The position numbers and the translations under genes are program-made. A stretch of DNA of 64,000 nt from the NCBI RefSeq assembly GCF_900156625.1, contig NZ_FTOB01000002.1, positions 490,275 through 554,274 of the forward strand, written 5' to 3'. Source of the stretch: Zobellia uliginosa. Lineage in GTDB: Bacteria; Bacteroidota; Bacteroidia; Flavobacteriales; Flavobacteriaceae. How positions within the stretch are numbered: position 1 is the first letter of the stretch; each line of letters starts with the position of its first letter. The notes beneath the pieces are model-generated. The model ran no database searches. It was not told the origin of the DNA and was given only the letters and a program-made list of their open reading frames with translations. Positions 33,880 to 42,035 of the stretch are shown piece after piece.

Positions 33880-34965
33880 ATGTTTTTACGCAAATTATCC
33901 CTTATAAATTACAAGAATTTTGACTCCAAAGATTTTGAGTTCGACTCAAAGATCAACTGTATGGTGGGGCCGAACGGGATAGGGAAGACTAATGTGCTCG
34001 ATGCGATCTACCATCTTTCCTTTGGTAAAAGTTACTTCAATCCGGTGTCGACGCAAAACATTCGTCACGACGAAGATTTTTTTGTAATCGAGGGAGAATT
34101 TGAAAAAGAAGACCGTCAAGAGAAAATAGTTTGCAGTTTAAAACGTGGATCTAAAAAAATGATCAAGCGAAACGGCAAGGCCTATGATCGGTTGTCAGAC
34201 CATATCGGTCTATTGCCACTGGTAATTATCTCTCCGGCCGATAGGGATCTTATTATCGAAGGGAGCGATACCCGTAGAAAGTTTATTGACGGTGTTATAT
34301 CGCAATCCGATAAAAACTATCTTCAAGACCTTCTGAAATACAACAAGGTATTGGCCCAACGGAATTCCCTTTTAAAATATTTTGCGGCTAACCATACCTT
34401 TAATAAAGATACCTTATCGGTATATAATGAGCAGTTAAACGATTATGGTAGCAAGATTTTTGAAAAGAGGATAGGCTTCCTTGAACGTTTTATCCCTATT
34501 TTTAAGGAACAGTATGTCGCTATTTCCGGAGGGCACGAAGAGGTCTCCCTACGTTATGAAAGCAAGCTAAAGGATCAAGGCTTGTTGGCACTTCTTGAAA
34601 GTAATGTGGAAAAGGACAAGGCCTTGCAGTATACCAGTGTAGGGGTCCATAAAGACGATTTGGGCTTTGAGATATCAGGACACCCGATTAAAAAGTTCGG
34701 TAGTCAAGGTCAACAAAAATCTTTCTTGATCGCATTGAAATTCGCACAGTTTCAATTTATAAAGATGCAATCGAAAACGACGCCCGTTTTATTGTTAGAC
34801 GATATTTTTGATAAATTAGACGAGCATAGGGTGTCACATATTGTAGCATTGGTGAACAATGAGAATTTTGGACAGATTTTTATAAGCGATACCCATGCCG
34901 ATAGAACGGAAGCTGTGGTGAAGCAGATCCATCAGACCTATAAGCTGTTTCGGTTGAATGGTTAA
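33880..34965 (+). CDS. recF: DNA replication and repair protein RecF
   Basis: A 361-residue ABC-type ATPase that with RecO and RecR loads RecA at gapped DNA. Walker A is [13 protein letters not shown] near residue 30, the signature is in [14 protein letters not shown], and Walker B is [16 protein letters not shown]. It has the usual N-terminus ([14 protein letters not shown]). It begins a plus-strand group with a lipocalin-like lipoprotein and a DUF721 protein. DUF721 (DciA) next to recF is a well known bacterial arrangement, and dnaA and dnaN are usual neighbours in other phyla but are absent here. Confidence 0.95.
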   Translation: MFLRKLSLINYKNFDSKDFEFDSKINCMVGPNGIGKTNVLDAIYHLSFGKSYFNPVSTQNIRHDEDFFVIEGEFEKEDRQEKIVCSLKRGSKKMIKRNGKAYDRLSDHIGLLPLVIISPADRDLIIEGSDTRRKFIDGVISQSDKNYLQDLLKYNKVLAQRNSLLKYFAANHTFNKDTLSVYNEQLNDYGSKIFEKRIGFLERFIPIFKEQYVAISGGHEEVSLRYESKLKDQGLLALLESNVEKDKALQYTSVGVHKDDLGFEISGHPIKKFGSQGQQKSFLIALKFAQFQFIKMQSKTTPVLLLDDIFDKLDEHRVSHIVALVNNENFGQIFISDTHADRTEAVVKQIHQTYKLFRLNG

Positions 34966-35007
34966 GGTGATGCTTGTAGACAAGTTGTAAATATTGATAG
35001 AATAAGG

Positions 35008-35424
35008 ATGAAACGATTTTTTTTAATAGGATGTGCTTTTTTGTTTTTGGGATGCTCTTCTAGGGTGTCGGTAGATGATCTGAACAAACTCAATGGCTAT
35101 TGGGAAATTACCCGGGTCACTTTTGCTGACGGAAACACCAAGGAGTACAAGGTGAATACCAGTGTAGATTATATCAAGGTCGAAGACCGGAAAGGATTTA
35201 GAAAAAAGGTACACCCGAAATTGAACGGTACCTTCGAAACTTCCGATGATGCGGAAACTTTTACCGTTGTCGAAGAAGGAAAAGGTCTTTCCATTCGGTA
35301 CAAGACCGAACTCAGTGAGTGGTCGGAACTATTGACTGAACTAGACGATGATGTCTTTTCGGTAGTCAACCCAGAGGGTATCCGCTACGATTACAAACGA
35401 TTTGAACCTATTTCAATTCAATAA
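35008..35424 (+). CDS. Lipocalin-like lipoprotein
   Basis: A 138-residue exported lipoprotein: hydrophobic start, lipobox FLGC at Cys16, then a beta-rich domain (LNGYWEITRVTFADGNTKEY, GTFETSDDAETFTVV) of the lipocalin/DUF4488-like kind found in Bacteroidetes. Ligand is unknown. It lies 42 bases downstream of recF and 3 bases upstream of the DUF721 gene, so it is cotranscribed with the latter. Confidence 0.75.
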   Translation: MKRFFLIGCAFLFLGCSSRVSVDDLNKLNGYWEITRVTFADGNTKEYKVNTSVDYIKVEDRKGFRKKVHPKLNGTFETSDDAETFTVVEEGKGLSIRYKTELSEWSELLTELDDDVFSVVNPEGIRYDYKRFEPISIQ

Positions 35425-35427
35425 AAG

Positions 35428-35724
35428 ATGGCAAAGAGAAGAAACGAGAACCTGAACATGAGCGAGGCTTTGCAAGAATTTATAAAGGAAAACCGCTTGC
35501 AGAAGGGGATGGACAAGGTAGATGCCCGTGAGGCCTGGCGTAAACTTATGGGTAACGGCGTGAATAATTATACCACCGACATTGAGCTACGGGGCGACAC
35601 CCTTTTTGTGGCGCTATCTTCGTCGGTTCTTCGTGAGGAGCTAAGTTTGGGCAAATCTAAAATCGTAACCATGCTCAATGAAGACTTGGGCAAAAACTTG
35701 GTGAAGAAACTGGTGTTACGATAA
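35428..35724 (+). CDS. DUF721/DciA-family protein
   Basis: A 98-residue basic protein with the DUF721 pattern (LQKGMDKVDAREAWRKLMG, then DTLFVALSSSVLREELSLGKSKIVTMLN). In many bacteria DciA loads the replicative helicase DnaB; Bacteroidetes members are shorter than the KH-domain-plus-tail form and the role is inferred. Location downstream of recF fits a replication or repair job. A bidirectional terminator follows directly. Confidence 0.82.
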   Translation: MAKRRNENLNMSEALQEFIKENRLQKGMDKVDAREAWRKLMGNGVNNYTTDIELRGDTLFVALSSSVLREELSLGKSKIVTMLNEDLGKNLVKKLVLR

Positions 35725-35763
35725 AAGCCCGCAAATATCAACGAATTGATGTCTACGGGCTTT
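35724..35763. terminator. Bidirectional terminator between DUF721 and ndk genes
   Basis: Convergent genes are separated by 63 bases holding the stem AAAGCCCG (35724-35731) / CGGGCTTT (35756-35763) with an inner stem ATCAA/TTGAT. Short T tracts lie on both sides, so it can serve both strands. Confidence 0.8.
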
Positions 35764-35787
35764 GTATTGATAAGAAGTGTTCTGTCT

Positions 35788-36207
35788 TTAGTAGATTTCT
35801 CTTCCTGAAAAATGAAACGAACCTTCTATGGCAGCGTTTTCATCACTATCGGAACCGTGTACGGCATTTTCTGCGATATCGGTAGCGAACAATTTCCTGA
35901 TAGTTCCTTCGGCAGCTTCGGCCGGGTTGGTGGCACCGATCAATGCACGGAAATCTTCAACGGCATTGTCTTTTTCTAAAATGGCCGCAACGATAGGGCC
36001 TCGGGTCATAAACTCTACCAATTCGCCAAAGAACGGACGTTCTTTGTGGATCGCGTAGAACTCTTGGGCATCACGTGTGCTCAATTGCGTATATTTCATG
36101 GCGACGATTTTGAAGCCAGCGGAACTTATTTTTTCCAAAATAGCGCCAATATGGCCATTTTCAACCGCATCGGGTTTAATCATCGTAAAAGTTCTGTTCG
36201 TTGTCAT
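35788..36207 (-). CDS. ndk: Nucleoside diphosphate kinase
   Basis: A 139-residue enzyme that transfers gamma-phosphate between NTPs and NDPs. The start is the ATG at 36207 ([15 protein letters not shown]); an in-frame TTG 18 bases earlier lies inside the promoter and is not the start. The active-site His117 is in [12 protein letters not shown], and [15 protein letters not shown] is intact. It has a consensus Bacteroidetes promoter just upstream, so it is a single-gene transcript ending at the bidirectional terminator. Confidence 0.97.
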   Translation of the reverse strand: MTTNRTFTMIKPDAVENGHIGAILEKISSAGFKIVAMKYTQLSTRDAQEFYAIHKERPFFGELVEFMTRGPIVAAILEKDNAVEDFRALIGATNPAEAAEGTIRKLFATDIAENAVHGSDSDENAAIEGSFHFSGREIY

Positions 36208-36222
36208 TTTAAAAATTTTTTG

Positions 36223-36252
36223 CAAAAATACGTTTTATTCATCAACAGGCAA
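36223..36252 (-). promoter_or_regulatory. Consensus Bacteroidetes promoter of ndk
   Basis: On the minus strand the sequence contains TTG, 19 bases, then TATTTTTG, the -33/-7 elements (TTG-N19-TAnnTTTG) of the Bacteroidetes primary sigma factor. TATTTTTG ends 15 bases before the ndk ATG, giving an expected leader of only about 8-10 bases; there is no Shine-Dalgarno. The -33 element overlaps the end of the upstream hydrolase gene. Confidence 0.75.
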
Positions 36253-36255
36253 CTT

Positions 36256-37305
36256 TTAATAGGCTTGATGTAGTTCTCCCATTATCTTTAGGCCGTCACC
36301 GAGCATTTGCATGTGAGTTTCCTTGGTTTTAAAGTTAAATCGGATGAGGCCGAAACTCTTTGTGGAGACGACCTTTCCGACCCTAAACGGATTGGGTTCG
36401 TTCTTGAATCGGGTATACGAATGTGTAAGCCCGCTACTCGTAAAATCGATAAGGGGGTAGGGCAGGTCTTCAATTTCCGTTTTGGAAAATTCCGAAATAT
36501 GTCGGTCTCCAGATAGGATCATAACTCCTTTGGCCTTAGAATCTACGATGAGTTTTTTAAGTTGGTCGACCTCATGGGGAAAGTTGCCCCAGGTCTCAAA
36601 GCCGTGTTCGTTCGACAGTATTTGTATGCTGCTCACCAGAACGTTGAAATCGGCCTTCGAATTTTGAAGCTCATTGGCGAGCCATGTCCATTGGCGCTCG
36701 CCCAAGACCGTTCCGTCGCCATAAGCGTTCGGTTTGGTGCGTTTCTTGGTCTTGGTGTCGGGCGTTAATGGCGTTCTAAAATATCGGGTGTCGAGTACGA
36801 TTATTTTTATACTTCCTTGAGGGGTGTTATAGGTATGTGAAGTATATACACCTTCTTGGGTTCTTCTAGGGTCATTTTTTTCAACGCCCATAAAGTTTAA
36901 AAATTCTTGTTGGCTTTCCTTCTTTTTGTAAAAGTCGACACCGCCGTCGTTAAGTCCGTAATCATGATCGTCCCAAGTACCTATAACGGGAGTGCTTTCC
37001 TTTAGTTTCTTGTAGCCTTCTATGGTATTCTGTTGCTCGTACATGGCTCTTAACCGTTGCATATTGTCGGTATCCGCATAAATGTTATCTCCGCCCCAGA
37101 CCCATACATCCGGTTGGGTTTTCAGGATGTCGTCCCAGAGAAAGTTGGTTTCGTCCTGCTTGTTGCAAGAGCCGAAGGCCAAGGTGAAATCGGCCGTAAC
37201 GGTGCTATCTAAATAGGTTGCCGGGTTGTCCATTGGGGTGTGGCTTTGTGGTTTACAGCCAATGGTCATAGAGATCAAGCAAAAGACGATGTATTTGTAG
37301 CGCAT
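36256..37305 (-). CDS. PhoD-like alkaline phosphatase lipoprotein
   Basis: A 349-residue calcineurin-type metallophosphoesterase related to PhoD. A hydrophobic start with the lipobox MTIGC (Cys17) makes it a lipoprotein. Metal-binding motifs are FGSCNKQDE, WGGDNIYAD (Asp-Asn), TWDDHDYG (conserved D-H-D) and SGDRHISEF (His). Proteins of this kind hydrolyse phosphate esters or diesters, often to win phosphate. It diverges from the nrnA-like gene and precedes ndk, whose promoter overlaps its 3' end. Confidence 0.87.
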   Translation of the reverse strand: MRYKYIVFCLISMTIGCKPQSHTPMDNPATYLDSTVTADFTLAFGSCNKQDETNFLWDDILKTQPDVWVWGGDNIYADTDNMQRLRAMYEQQNTIEGYKKLKESTPVIGTWDDHDYGLNDGGVDFYKKKESQQEFLNFMGVEKNDPRRTQEGVYTSHTYNTPQGSIKIIVLDTRYFRTPLTPDTKTKKRTKPNAYGDGTVLGERQWTWLANELQNSKADFNVLVSSIQILSNEHGFETWGNFPHEVDQLKKLIVDSKAKGVMILSGDRHISEFSKTEIEDLPYPLIDFTSSGLTHSYTRFKNEPNPFRVGKVVSTKSFGLIRFNFKTKETHMQMLGDGLKIMGELHQAY

Positions 37306-37383
37306 GGTTTCGTTTTGTACGTTAGCACAAAAATAAGCGATTGTCTTAAAAGGACTACGTTATTAAATTGTATATTTACAAGC

Positions 37384-38400
37384 ATGAATTTGGAGTCTAT
37401 AAAAGCGGTTAAGCAACTACTTTCCCAACCGCAAAAAATCGTAATCGTACCGCATAAGAACCCCGATGGTGATGCCATTGGTTCAACTTTGGCCCTATGG
37501 CACTACCTGACCGACAGGGGGCAAGAGGCCGTTGTTATCGCGCCCAATGATTACCCAAAGTTTTTAAAATGGATGCCCGGAAACGAGAATATCTTGAATT
37601 TTGAAAGGGAAAATGGCCAGGCGAAGGATAAAATTGCCGAGGCTACCGTAGTTTTTACATTAGATTTTAATCACTTGGGCCGAATAGGGCAGATGCAGTC
37701 GGTTTTAGAAGATTTGACGGTGCCTTTCGTTATGATAGACCATCATCAGGCTCCTTCTGATTATGCCGAAATCATGTACTCCGATGTTTCAATGAGTTCA
37801 ACCTGTGAAATGGTCTATAACTTCATCGAATTTTTGGGTGACGTGGATAAGATCAGCCTCGAAATCGCAAATTGTCTGTACACGGGAATCATGACCGATA
37901 CAGGTTCTTTTAAATTTAGGTCCACTACCGGAAGAACCCATCGTATAGTGGCCGATTTAATAGACAAAGGCGCCGAAAATACACAGATACACCATAGGGT
38001 GTACGATACGAATACACCGGGGAGACTCCATCTTTTGGGGTGTGCCTTGAAGAATATGGTGATTTTGGATCAGTACAGAACTGCATATATTACCCTAAGT
38101 CAAGAAGAACTTGACGCCCATAAATACCAAAAAGGCGATACCGAGGGGTTTGTGAATTACGGACTTACGCTTGAAGGTATTATATTTGCGGTTATTTTTA
38201 TTGAAAACAAAGAAGAAGGTATTGTAAAAATCTCCTTTCGATCTATTGGAGATTTCTCGGTAAACGAGTTTGCCAGGGCCCATTTTGAAGGCGGTGGACA
38301 CAATAATGCGGCAGGAGGAAAGAGTGACAGAAGCCTTAAGGAGACCGCCTTATTTTTTGAGTCTTTGTTAGTGAACTATAAAGAGCAATTGACGGCATGA
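37384..38400 (+). CDS. DHH/DHHA1 phosphoesterase (NrnA/bifunctional oligoribonuclease type)
   Basis: A 338-residue cytoplasmic phosphoesterase starting at the ATG at 37384 (MNLESIKAVKQLLS); a much longer in-frame extension is non-coding and overlaps the divergent gene. DHH motifs are IVPHKNPDGDAIGS, FTLDFN, MIDHHQAP and the DHHA1 glycine motif EGGGHNNAAGG. The family degrades short RNAs (nanoRNA), pAp or cyclic dinucleotides (pGpG); substrate cannot be chosen. A TATATTTA box 6 bases before the ATG suggests a very short leader. It overlaps gldI by 4 bases (ATGA). Confidence 0.92.
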   Translation: MNLESIKAVKQLLSQPQKIVIVPHKNPDGDAIGSTLALWHYLTDRGQEAVVIAPNDYPKFLKWMPGNENILNFERENGQAKDKIAEATVVFTLDFNHLGRIGQMQSVLEDLTVPFVMIDHHQAPSDYAEIMYSDVSMSSTCEMVYNFIEFLGDVDKISLEIANCLYTGIMTDTGSFKFRSTTGRTHRIVADLIDKGAENTQIHHRVYDTNTPGRLHLLGCALKNMVILDQYRTAYITLSQEELDAHKYQKGDTEGFVNYGLTLEGIIFAVIFIENKEEGIVKISFRSIGDFSVNEFARAHFEGGGHNNAAGGKSDRSLKETALFFESLLVNYKEQLTA

Positions 38401-38948
38401 GAATCGTAAGTGTATTATTTTTAATCGTATTGGTCGGTTGTGGAGGCCCTGAAGCTCGAAGACCTGTAGAGGTAAAGTCAGGCAGTTTCTTTAAGCAATC
38501 GGTAAAACGGAGCAAAGAGCTTTTGGCCAAAGAAGAGAAGATGATCCAAGATATTATCGATCGCGATACGGTACACGAATATGCCCATAGTGCCAGCGGC
38601 TCGTGGTTCTATTATGACGTTAAGAACGATACCGACGAATATACGCCCCAAACCGATGATTTGGTGGTGATGAGCTATAACTTGGTCGGCTTTAATAACG
38701 ATACCATTTATAGTATGGACGATATAGGGGTCTTAAAATACAAAGTAGATAAGCAAGAATTGTTTCCAGGCTTGCGTAACAGCGTAAAAATGCTAAAGGA
38801 GGGAGAGACTGCTACTTTTTTGTTCCCCTCGTCATTGGCATACGGCTATCATGGCGATAACGATAGGATCGGAATCAACGTGCCGGTCAAGGCAACCGTT
38901 TCGGTAATGAAAATCGAAAAAAAGGAAGACCAAGAAGCGGCCGAGTAA
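38397..38948 (+). CDS. gldI: GldI-type gliding motility-associated peptidyl-prolyl isomerase lipoprotein
   Basis: A 183-residue FKBP-type lipoprotein with a lipobox ending VGC (Cys15). The FKBP fold follows from residue ~60, with DDLVVMSYNLVGFNNDTIY, FPGLRNSVKMLKEGETATFLFPSSLAYGY and the terminal VPVKATVSVMKI. GldI is one of the lipoproteins of the gliding motility/T9SS set in Flavobacterium johnsoniae, thought to help fold secreted or surface proteins. Overlap with the phosphoesterase gene and a 50-base gap to a second isomerase gene support a joint unit. Confidence 0.88.
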   Translation: MRIVSVLFLIVLVGCGGPEARRPVEVKSGSFFKQSVKRSKELLAKEEKMIQDIIDRDTVHEYAHSASGSWFYYDVKNDTDEYTPQTDDLVVMSYNLVGFNNDTIYSMDDIGVLKYKVDKQELFPGLRNSVKMLKEGETATFLFPSSLAYGYHGDNDRIGINVPVKATVSVMKIEKKEDQEAAE

Positions 38949-38998
38949 TCCCCATAAATATTAAATCACAAAAGAAATTATAAACAAAGAATTAAAAC

Positions 38999-40111
38999 AT
39001 GAGAAAATTCTATTACTTGATTACCCTAGCCGTATTGCTAGCCAGTTGTAAAAGTCAATATGCCGAATTGGGCGATGGTCTTTTTGCCGATATACATACC
39101 ACTAAAGGTGATATTATTGTAAAATTGGAGTACAAGAAAACACCGGTTACCGTAGCAAACTTCGTTTCCTTGGCCGAAGGAAAAAACCCTTTTGTTACCG
39201 ATAGCCTAAAGGGAAAGAAATTTTATGATAGCATCATATTCCATAGGGTGATCAAAGACTTTATGATTCAAGGGGGCGATCCTACGGGTACCGGTAGGGG
39301 CAATCCTGGCTATAAGTTCAAGGATGAGTTTAACGATTCTTTGGTACACGATAGAAAAGGGATACTATCTATGGCAAATTCCGGACCCAAAACGAATGGG
39401 AGTCAGTTTTTTATCACCCATAAGGAAACGCCGTTTTTAAACGGAAGACATACCGTATTCGGTCATGTGATAGAAGGTTTGGATGTTGTGGATTCCATTG
39501 CCAATGTCGAGACTTCCCAAGACCGAATGACCCAAGATCGACCTTTGGAAGACGTGGTTATGACCAGTGTGGAAATCGTGAGGAATGGTAAAGAGGCCAA
39601 AAAATTCGATGCCGTTAAGGTCATGACCGATTATTTTGCCGAAGAGGAAGCACTGATTGCCGCCTTTAATAAAATGAAAAGTGAATTTAAGGCCGAACTC
39701 GAAAAGCAAAAAGCCGAGGCTGAAGAATTGGCCAGTGGTCTGAAAATTATGAGAACCAAAGATGGGGGGGGAGATACGCCTAGAACTGGGCAACAAGTAT
39801 TGGTTCGCTACGCCGGTTTCTTAGAGGATGGAACTTTGTTCGATAGCAATTATGAAGAAGTGGCTACCAAATACAACCAATTCGATGAGAGAAGGAAGCA
39901 AGGAGGAGGTTACGAGCCGATACCTATGGAATACAGTCCTGATGCCGCCCTTATTCCTGGTTTTAAGGAAGGACTTTTAAATATGAAGGTAGGGGACAAG
40001 GTCAGAATTTTCATTCCGTCACACCTCGGTTATGGGGAACAAGGTGCAGGGCCCATCCCACCAAATTCAAATTTGGTATTTGACCTGGAAATCACCGGTA
40101 TAGCTGAATAA
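38999..40111 (+). CDS. Cyclophilin-FKBP double peptidyl-prolyl isomerase lipoprotein
   Basis: A 370-residue exported lipoprotein (lipobox LLASC, Cys17) with two isomerase domains of different families. Residues ~30-190 are a cyclophilin (FHRVIKDFMIQGGDPTGTGRG, SMANSGPKTNGSQFFIT, HTVFGHVIEGLDVVDSI); residues ~250-370 are an FKBP domain (LVRYAGFLEDGTLFDSNYEE, IPGFKEGLLNMKVGDKVRIFIPSHLGYG). A charged helical linker (FKAELEKQKAEAEELA) joins them. It probably speeds proline isomerisation of periplasmic or outer-membrane clients, next to GldI. A strong terminator follows. Confidence 0.93.
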   Translation: MRKFYYLITLAVLLASCKSQYAELGDGLFADIHTTKGDIIVKLEYKKTPVTVANFVSLAEGKNPFVTDSLKGKKFYDSIIFHRVIKDFMIQGGDPTGTGRGNPGYKFKDEFNDSLVHDRKGILSMANSGPKTNGSQFFITHKETPFLNGRHTVFGHVIEGLDVVDSIANVETSQDRMTQDRPLEDVVMTSVEIVRNGKEAKKFDAVKVMTDYFAEEEALIAAFNKMKSEFKAELEKQKAEAEELASGLKIMRTKDGGGDTPRTGQQVLVRYAGFLEDGTLFDSNYEEVATKYNQFDERRKQGGGYEPIPMEYSPDAALIPGFKEGLLNMKVGDKVRIFIPSHLGYGEQGAGPIPPNSNLVFDLEITGIAE

Positions 40112-40130
40112 GCTGTTTTAAAGAAAAGTT

Positions 40131-40157
40131 AAAAACCCGCATAAAGCGGGTTTTTTT
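40131..40157 (+). terminator. Rho-independent terminator after the double isomerase gene
   Basis: AAAAACCCGC (40131-40140) pairs with GCGGGTTTTT (40146-40155) around a 5-base ATAAA loop and ends in a run of seven T, 20 bases after the stop codon. Confidence 0.92.
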
Positions 40158-40283
40158 ATGCTTTGAAAATCCAAAAACATAAGTATATACGTACAACTAT
40201 TGTGGTATTAAAGGCTGGTTGTAAGGTAACAGACTGGCCTTTAGTAATATGAACTTAACCTAATAATTTAAAAAGTAGAATTT

Positions 40284-41360
40284 ATGAAAATGATTAAATT
40301 AATTTGTGCTGTTGTATGTATGGTTTTGGTTGGATGTGACCCGAATCCGGATACCGAGGAGGTCTTGGTAGAAGACGATGTTACGGTCAAGGCGGAAGAT
40401 GTGCCTTCTGAAGAAACCGATGATTGCCATGATGGCGACGATACTTCAAAAAGCACGGTGGTTGCCGAGTACGGGCAGCTTAGTGTAGATGGGAAGTTTA
40501 TGGTAAACCAAGATGGTGAAAAAGTACAATTGAGGGGTATGTCTTTGTTCTGGAGCCAGTGGATGGGCCAATTCTATACCAAGGAGGCCGTGAAATGGCT
40601 CAAAGATGATTGGAACGTAACCATTGTACGCGCCTCTATGGGGGTTGAGGACTCAGATGGTTATCTATCCAATCCAGAAAAGGAAAAGGCAAAGGTCTTT
40701 GAGGTAATTGAAGCGGCCATAGAAGAAGGGATCTATGTTTTGGTAGATTGGCACAGCCATCACGCCGAAGATCATCTTGACGAGGCCAAACGTTTCTTTG
40801 CCGAAGTGGCCGAAAAATACGGATCGCATCCGAATATTATTTATGAAACCTACAATGAGCCTTTGGGGGTTTCTTGGACACAGGTGTTAAAACCATACCA
40901 TGAAGCGGTAGTGGCTGAAATTAGAAAGTACGACCCTGATAATATTGTGGTCTGTGGAACGCGAAACTGGTCTCAAGCCGTAAACGAAGTGGTAGGGAAC
41001 GAACTTAATGATCCCAATGTGATGTATACCTTGCATTACTATGCTTCTTCCCATAAAGAAGATTTGCGTAATGCGGCACAGGTGGCCATAGACAATAATA
41101 TACCCTTGTTCGTAACTGAATACGGAGTAACCGAATATACGGGCAATGGTTATATCGATGTAGAATCGGTAGAGCAATGGTGGAAGTTCTTAGATGATAA
41201 TTCTATTTCTTGGTGTAATTGGTCGATAGCCGATAAAGAGGAAAGTTCGGCTGCACTTAGGCCAGGGGCGAGCGGTCAAGGCGGTTGGTCTGAAAGCCAG
41301 CTTACCCAATCAGGACGTATGGTCCGTGCCGAAATATTGGCGAAGAATCCTAAATTTTAG
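40284..41360 (+). CDS. GH5 endoglucanase lipoprotein
   Basis: A 358-residue exported glycoside hydrolase of family 5 (endo-beta-1,4-glucanase, subfamily 2-like). The lipobox is VGC (Cys15), followed by an acidic linker of ~40 residues rich in Asp/Glu/Thr. The (beta/alpha)8 barrel has GMSLFWSQW, NVTIVRASMGVE, VLVDWHSHHAE, acid/base Glu192 in YNEP and the nucleophile Glu279 in VTEYGV. Lipid anchoring and acidic linker suggest exposure at the cell surface. The gene stands alone with its own 5' region and terminator, away from any SusC/SusD pair. Confidence 0.92.
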   Translation: MKMIKLICAVVCMVLVGCDPNPDTEEVLVEDDVTVKAEDVPSEETDDCHDGDDTSKSTVVAEYGQLSVDGKFMVNQDGEKVQLRGMSLFWSQWMGQFYTKEAVKWLKDDWNVTIVRASMGVEDSDGYLSNPEKEKAKVFEVIEAAIEEGIYVLVDWHSHHAEDHLDEAKRFFAEVAEKYGSHPNIIYETYNEPLGVSWTQVLKPYHEAVVAEIRKYDPDNIVVCGTRNWSQAVNEVVGNELNDPNVMYTLHYYASSHKEDLRNAAQVAIDNNIPLFVTEYGVTEYTGNGYIDVESVEQWWKFLDDNSISWCNWSIADKEESSAALRPGASGQGGWSESQLTQSGRMVRAEILAKNPKF

Positions 41361-41480
41361 AAAGACGTGGATTGAATCAAAGCATAGTCAGAAAGGGCTT
41401 TGTTAGGCATTTGTGCCTGCGCGTTCAAAACGGTAGGGCCCTATTCTTAAACTATAGTTGTTTATCGTCTTTAGTGGTAC

Positions 41481-41516
41481 AGGGACAAGGGATTCAAGCA
41501 CCTTGTCCCTGTTTTT
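41481..41516 (+). terminator. Rho-independent terminator downstream of the GH5 gene
   Basis: AGGGACAAGG (41481-41490) and CCTTGTCCCT (41501-41510), a perfect 10-base stem with a 10-base loop, followed by GTTTTTT. It is 120 bases beyond the GH5 stop. Confidence 0.88.
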
Positions 41517-41626
41517 TGTGCTAACTGCCAAGTTTTTTGTCTTTTATGTGCAGTTCGTCTAAAAAATCATAATACTTCGCATAGATCTCCGTTTGAAGCA
41601 TCTATAAACCCTAAATCTTATAACCT

Positions 41627-41983
41627 ATGAATTGGTATTTAAAAGTTTTACAAAACTACGCTGGCTTTGGAGGTCGTGCGCGAAGAAAGGAGTATTGGAT
41701 GTTCTTTTTGTTCAATTCGCTTATCTCATACGGGCTGTTGATTTTAGCTGGCCTCCTTGAAGTACCTGCACTTGGCTTCTTGTATATGGTCTACGCCTTT
41801 GGTGTTCTGATTCCCAGTATAGCGGTGGCCATACGTCGTATGCATGATGTGGGTAAGAGTGGGTGGTTTATCCTAGTGCCTATTTACAATTTGATTTTAG
41901 CCTGTACGGACAGCGAAAAGGGCGATAACCAATATGGTCCCAATCCGAAGGCGGAAGAAGTATCCGATTTGCAGAAAGTTTAA
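41627..41983 (+). CDS. DUF805 family inner-membrane protein
   Basis: A 118-residue membrane protein with three hydrophobic segments. It has the family start MNWYLKVLQNYAGFGGRARRKEYWMF and the inner AVAIRRMHDVGKSGWFILVPIYN and GPNPKAEE tail. DUF805 proteins (such as E. coli YhaH/YhaI) have no established function. It is a single-gene transcript between terminators. Confidence 0.88.
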   Translation: MNWYLKVLQNYAGFGGRARRKEYWMFFLFNSLISYGLLILAGLLEVPALGFLYMVYAFGVLIPSIAVAIRRMHDVGKSGWFILVPIYNLILACTDSEKGDNQYGPNPKAEEVSDLQKV

Positions 41984-42001
41984 TTATGGTCGATATATTG
42001 T

Positions 42002-42035
42002 AAAAAGGGGCCTGTCAAACGACAGGCCCCTTTTT
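42002..42035. terminator. Strong bidirectional terminator between DUF805 and pepD genes
   Basis: A 15-base perfect stem, AAAAAGGGGCCTGTC (42002-42016) and GACAGGCCCCTTTTT (42021-42035), with a 4-base loop and T-runs on both strands. It touches the pepD stop codon. Confidence 0.95.

Noticed and set aside
36072-36082. CACGTG in ndk as a parS site
   Set aside because: Not embedded in a longer palindrome, inside a coding sequence, and far from parAB.
37240-37383. An N-terminal extension of the DHH phosphoesterase
   Set aside because: The extra 48 codons lie within the divergent phosphatase gene and its promoter and have no family match; the ATG at 37384 is normal.
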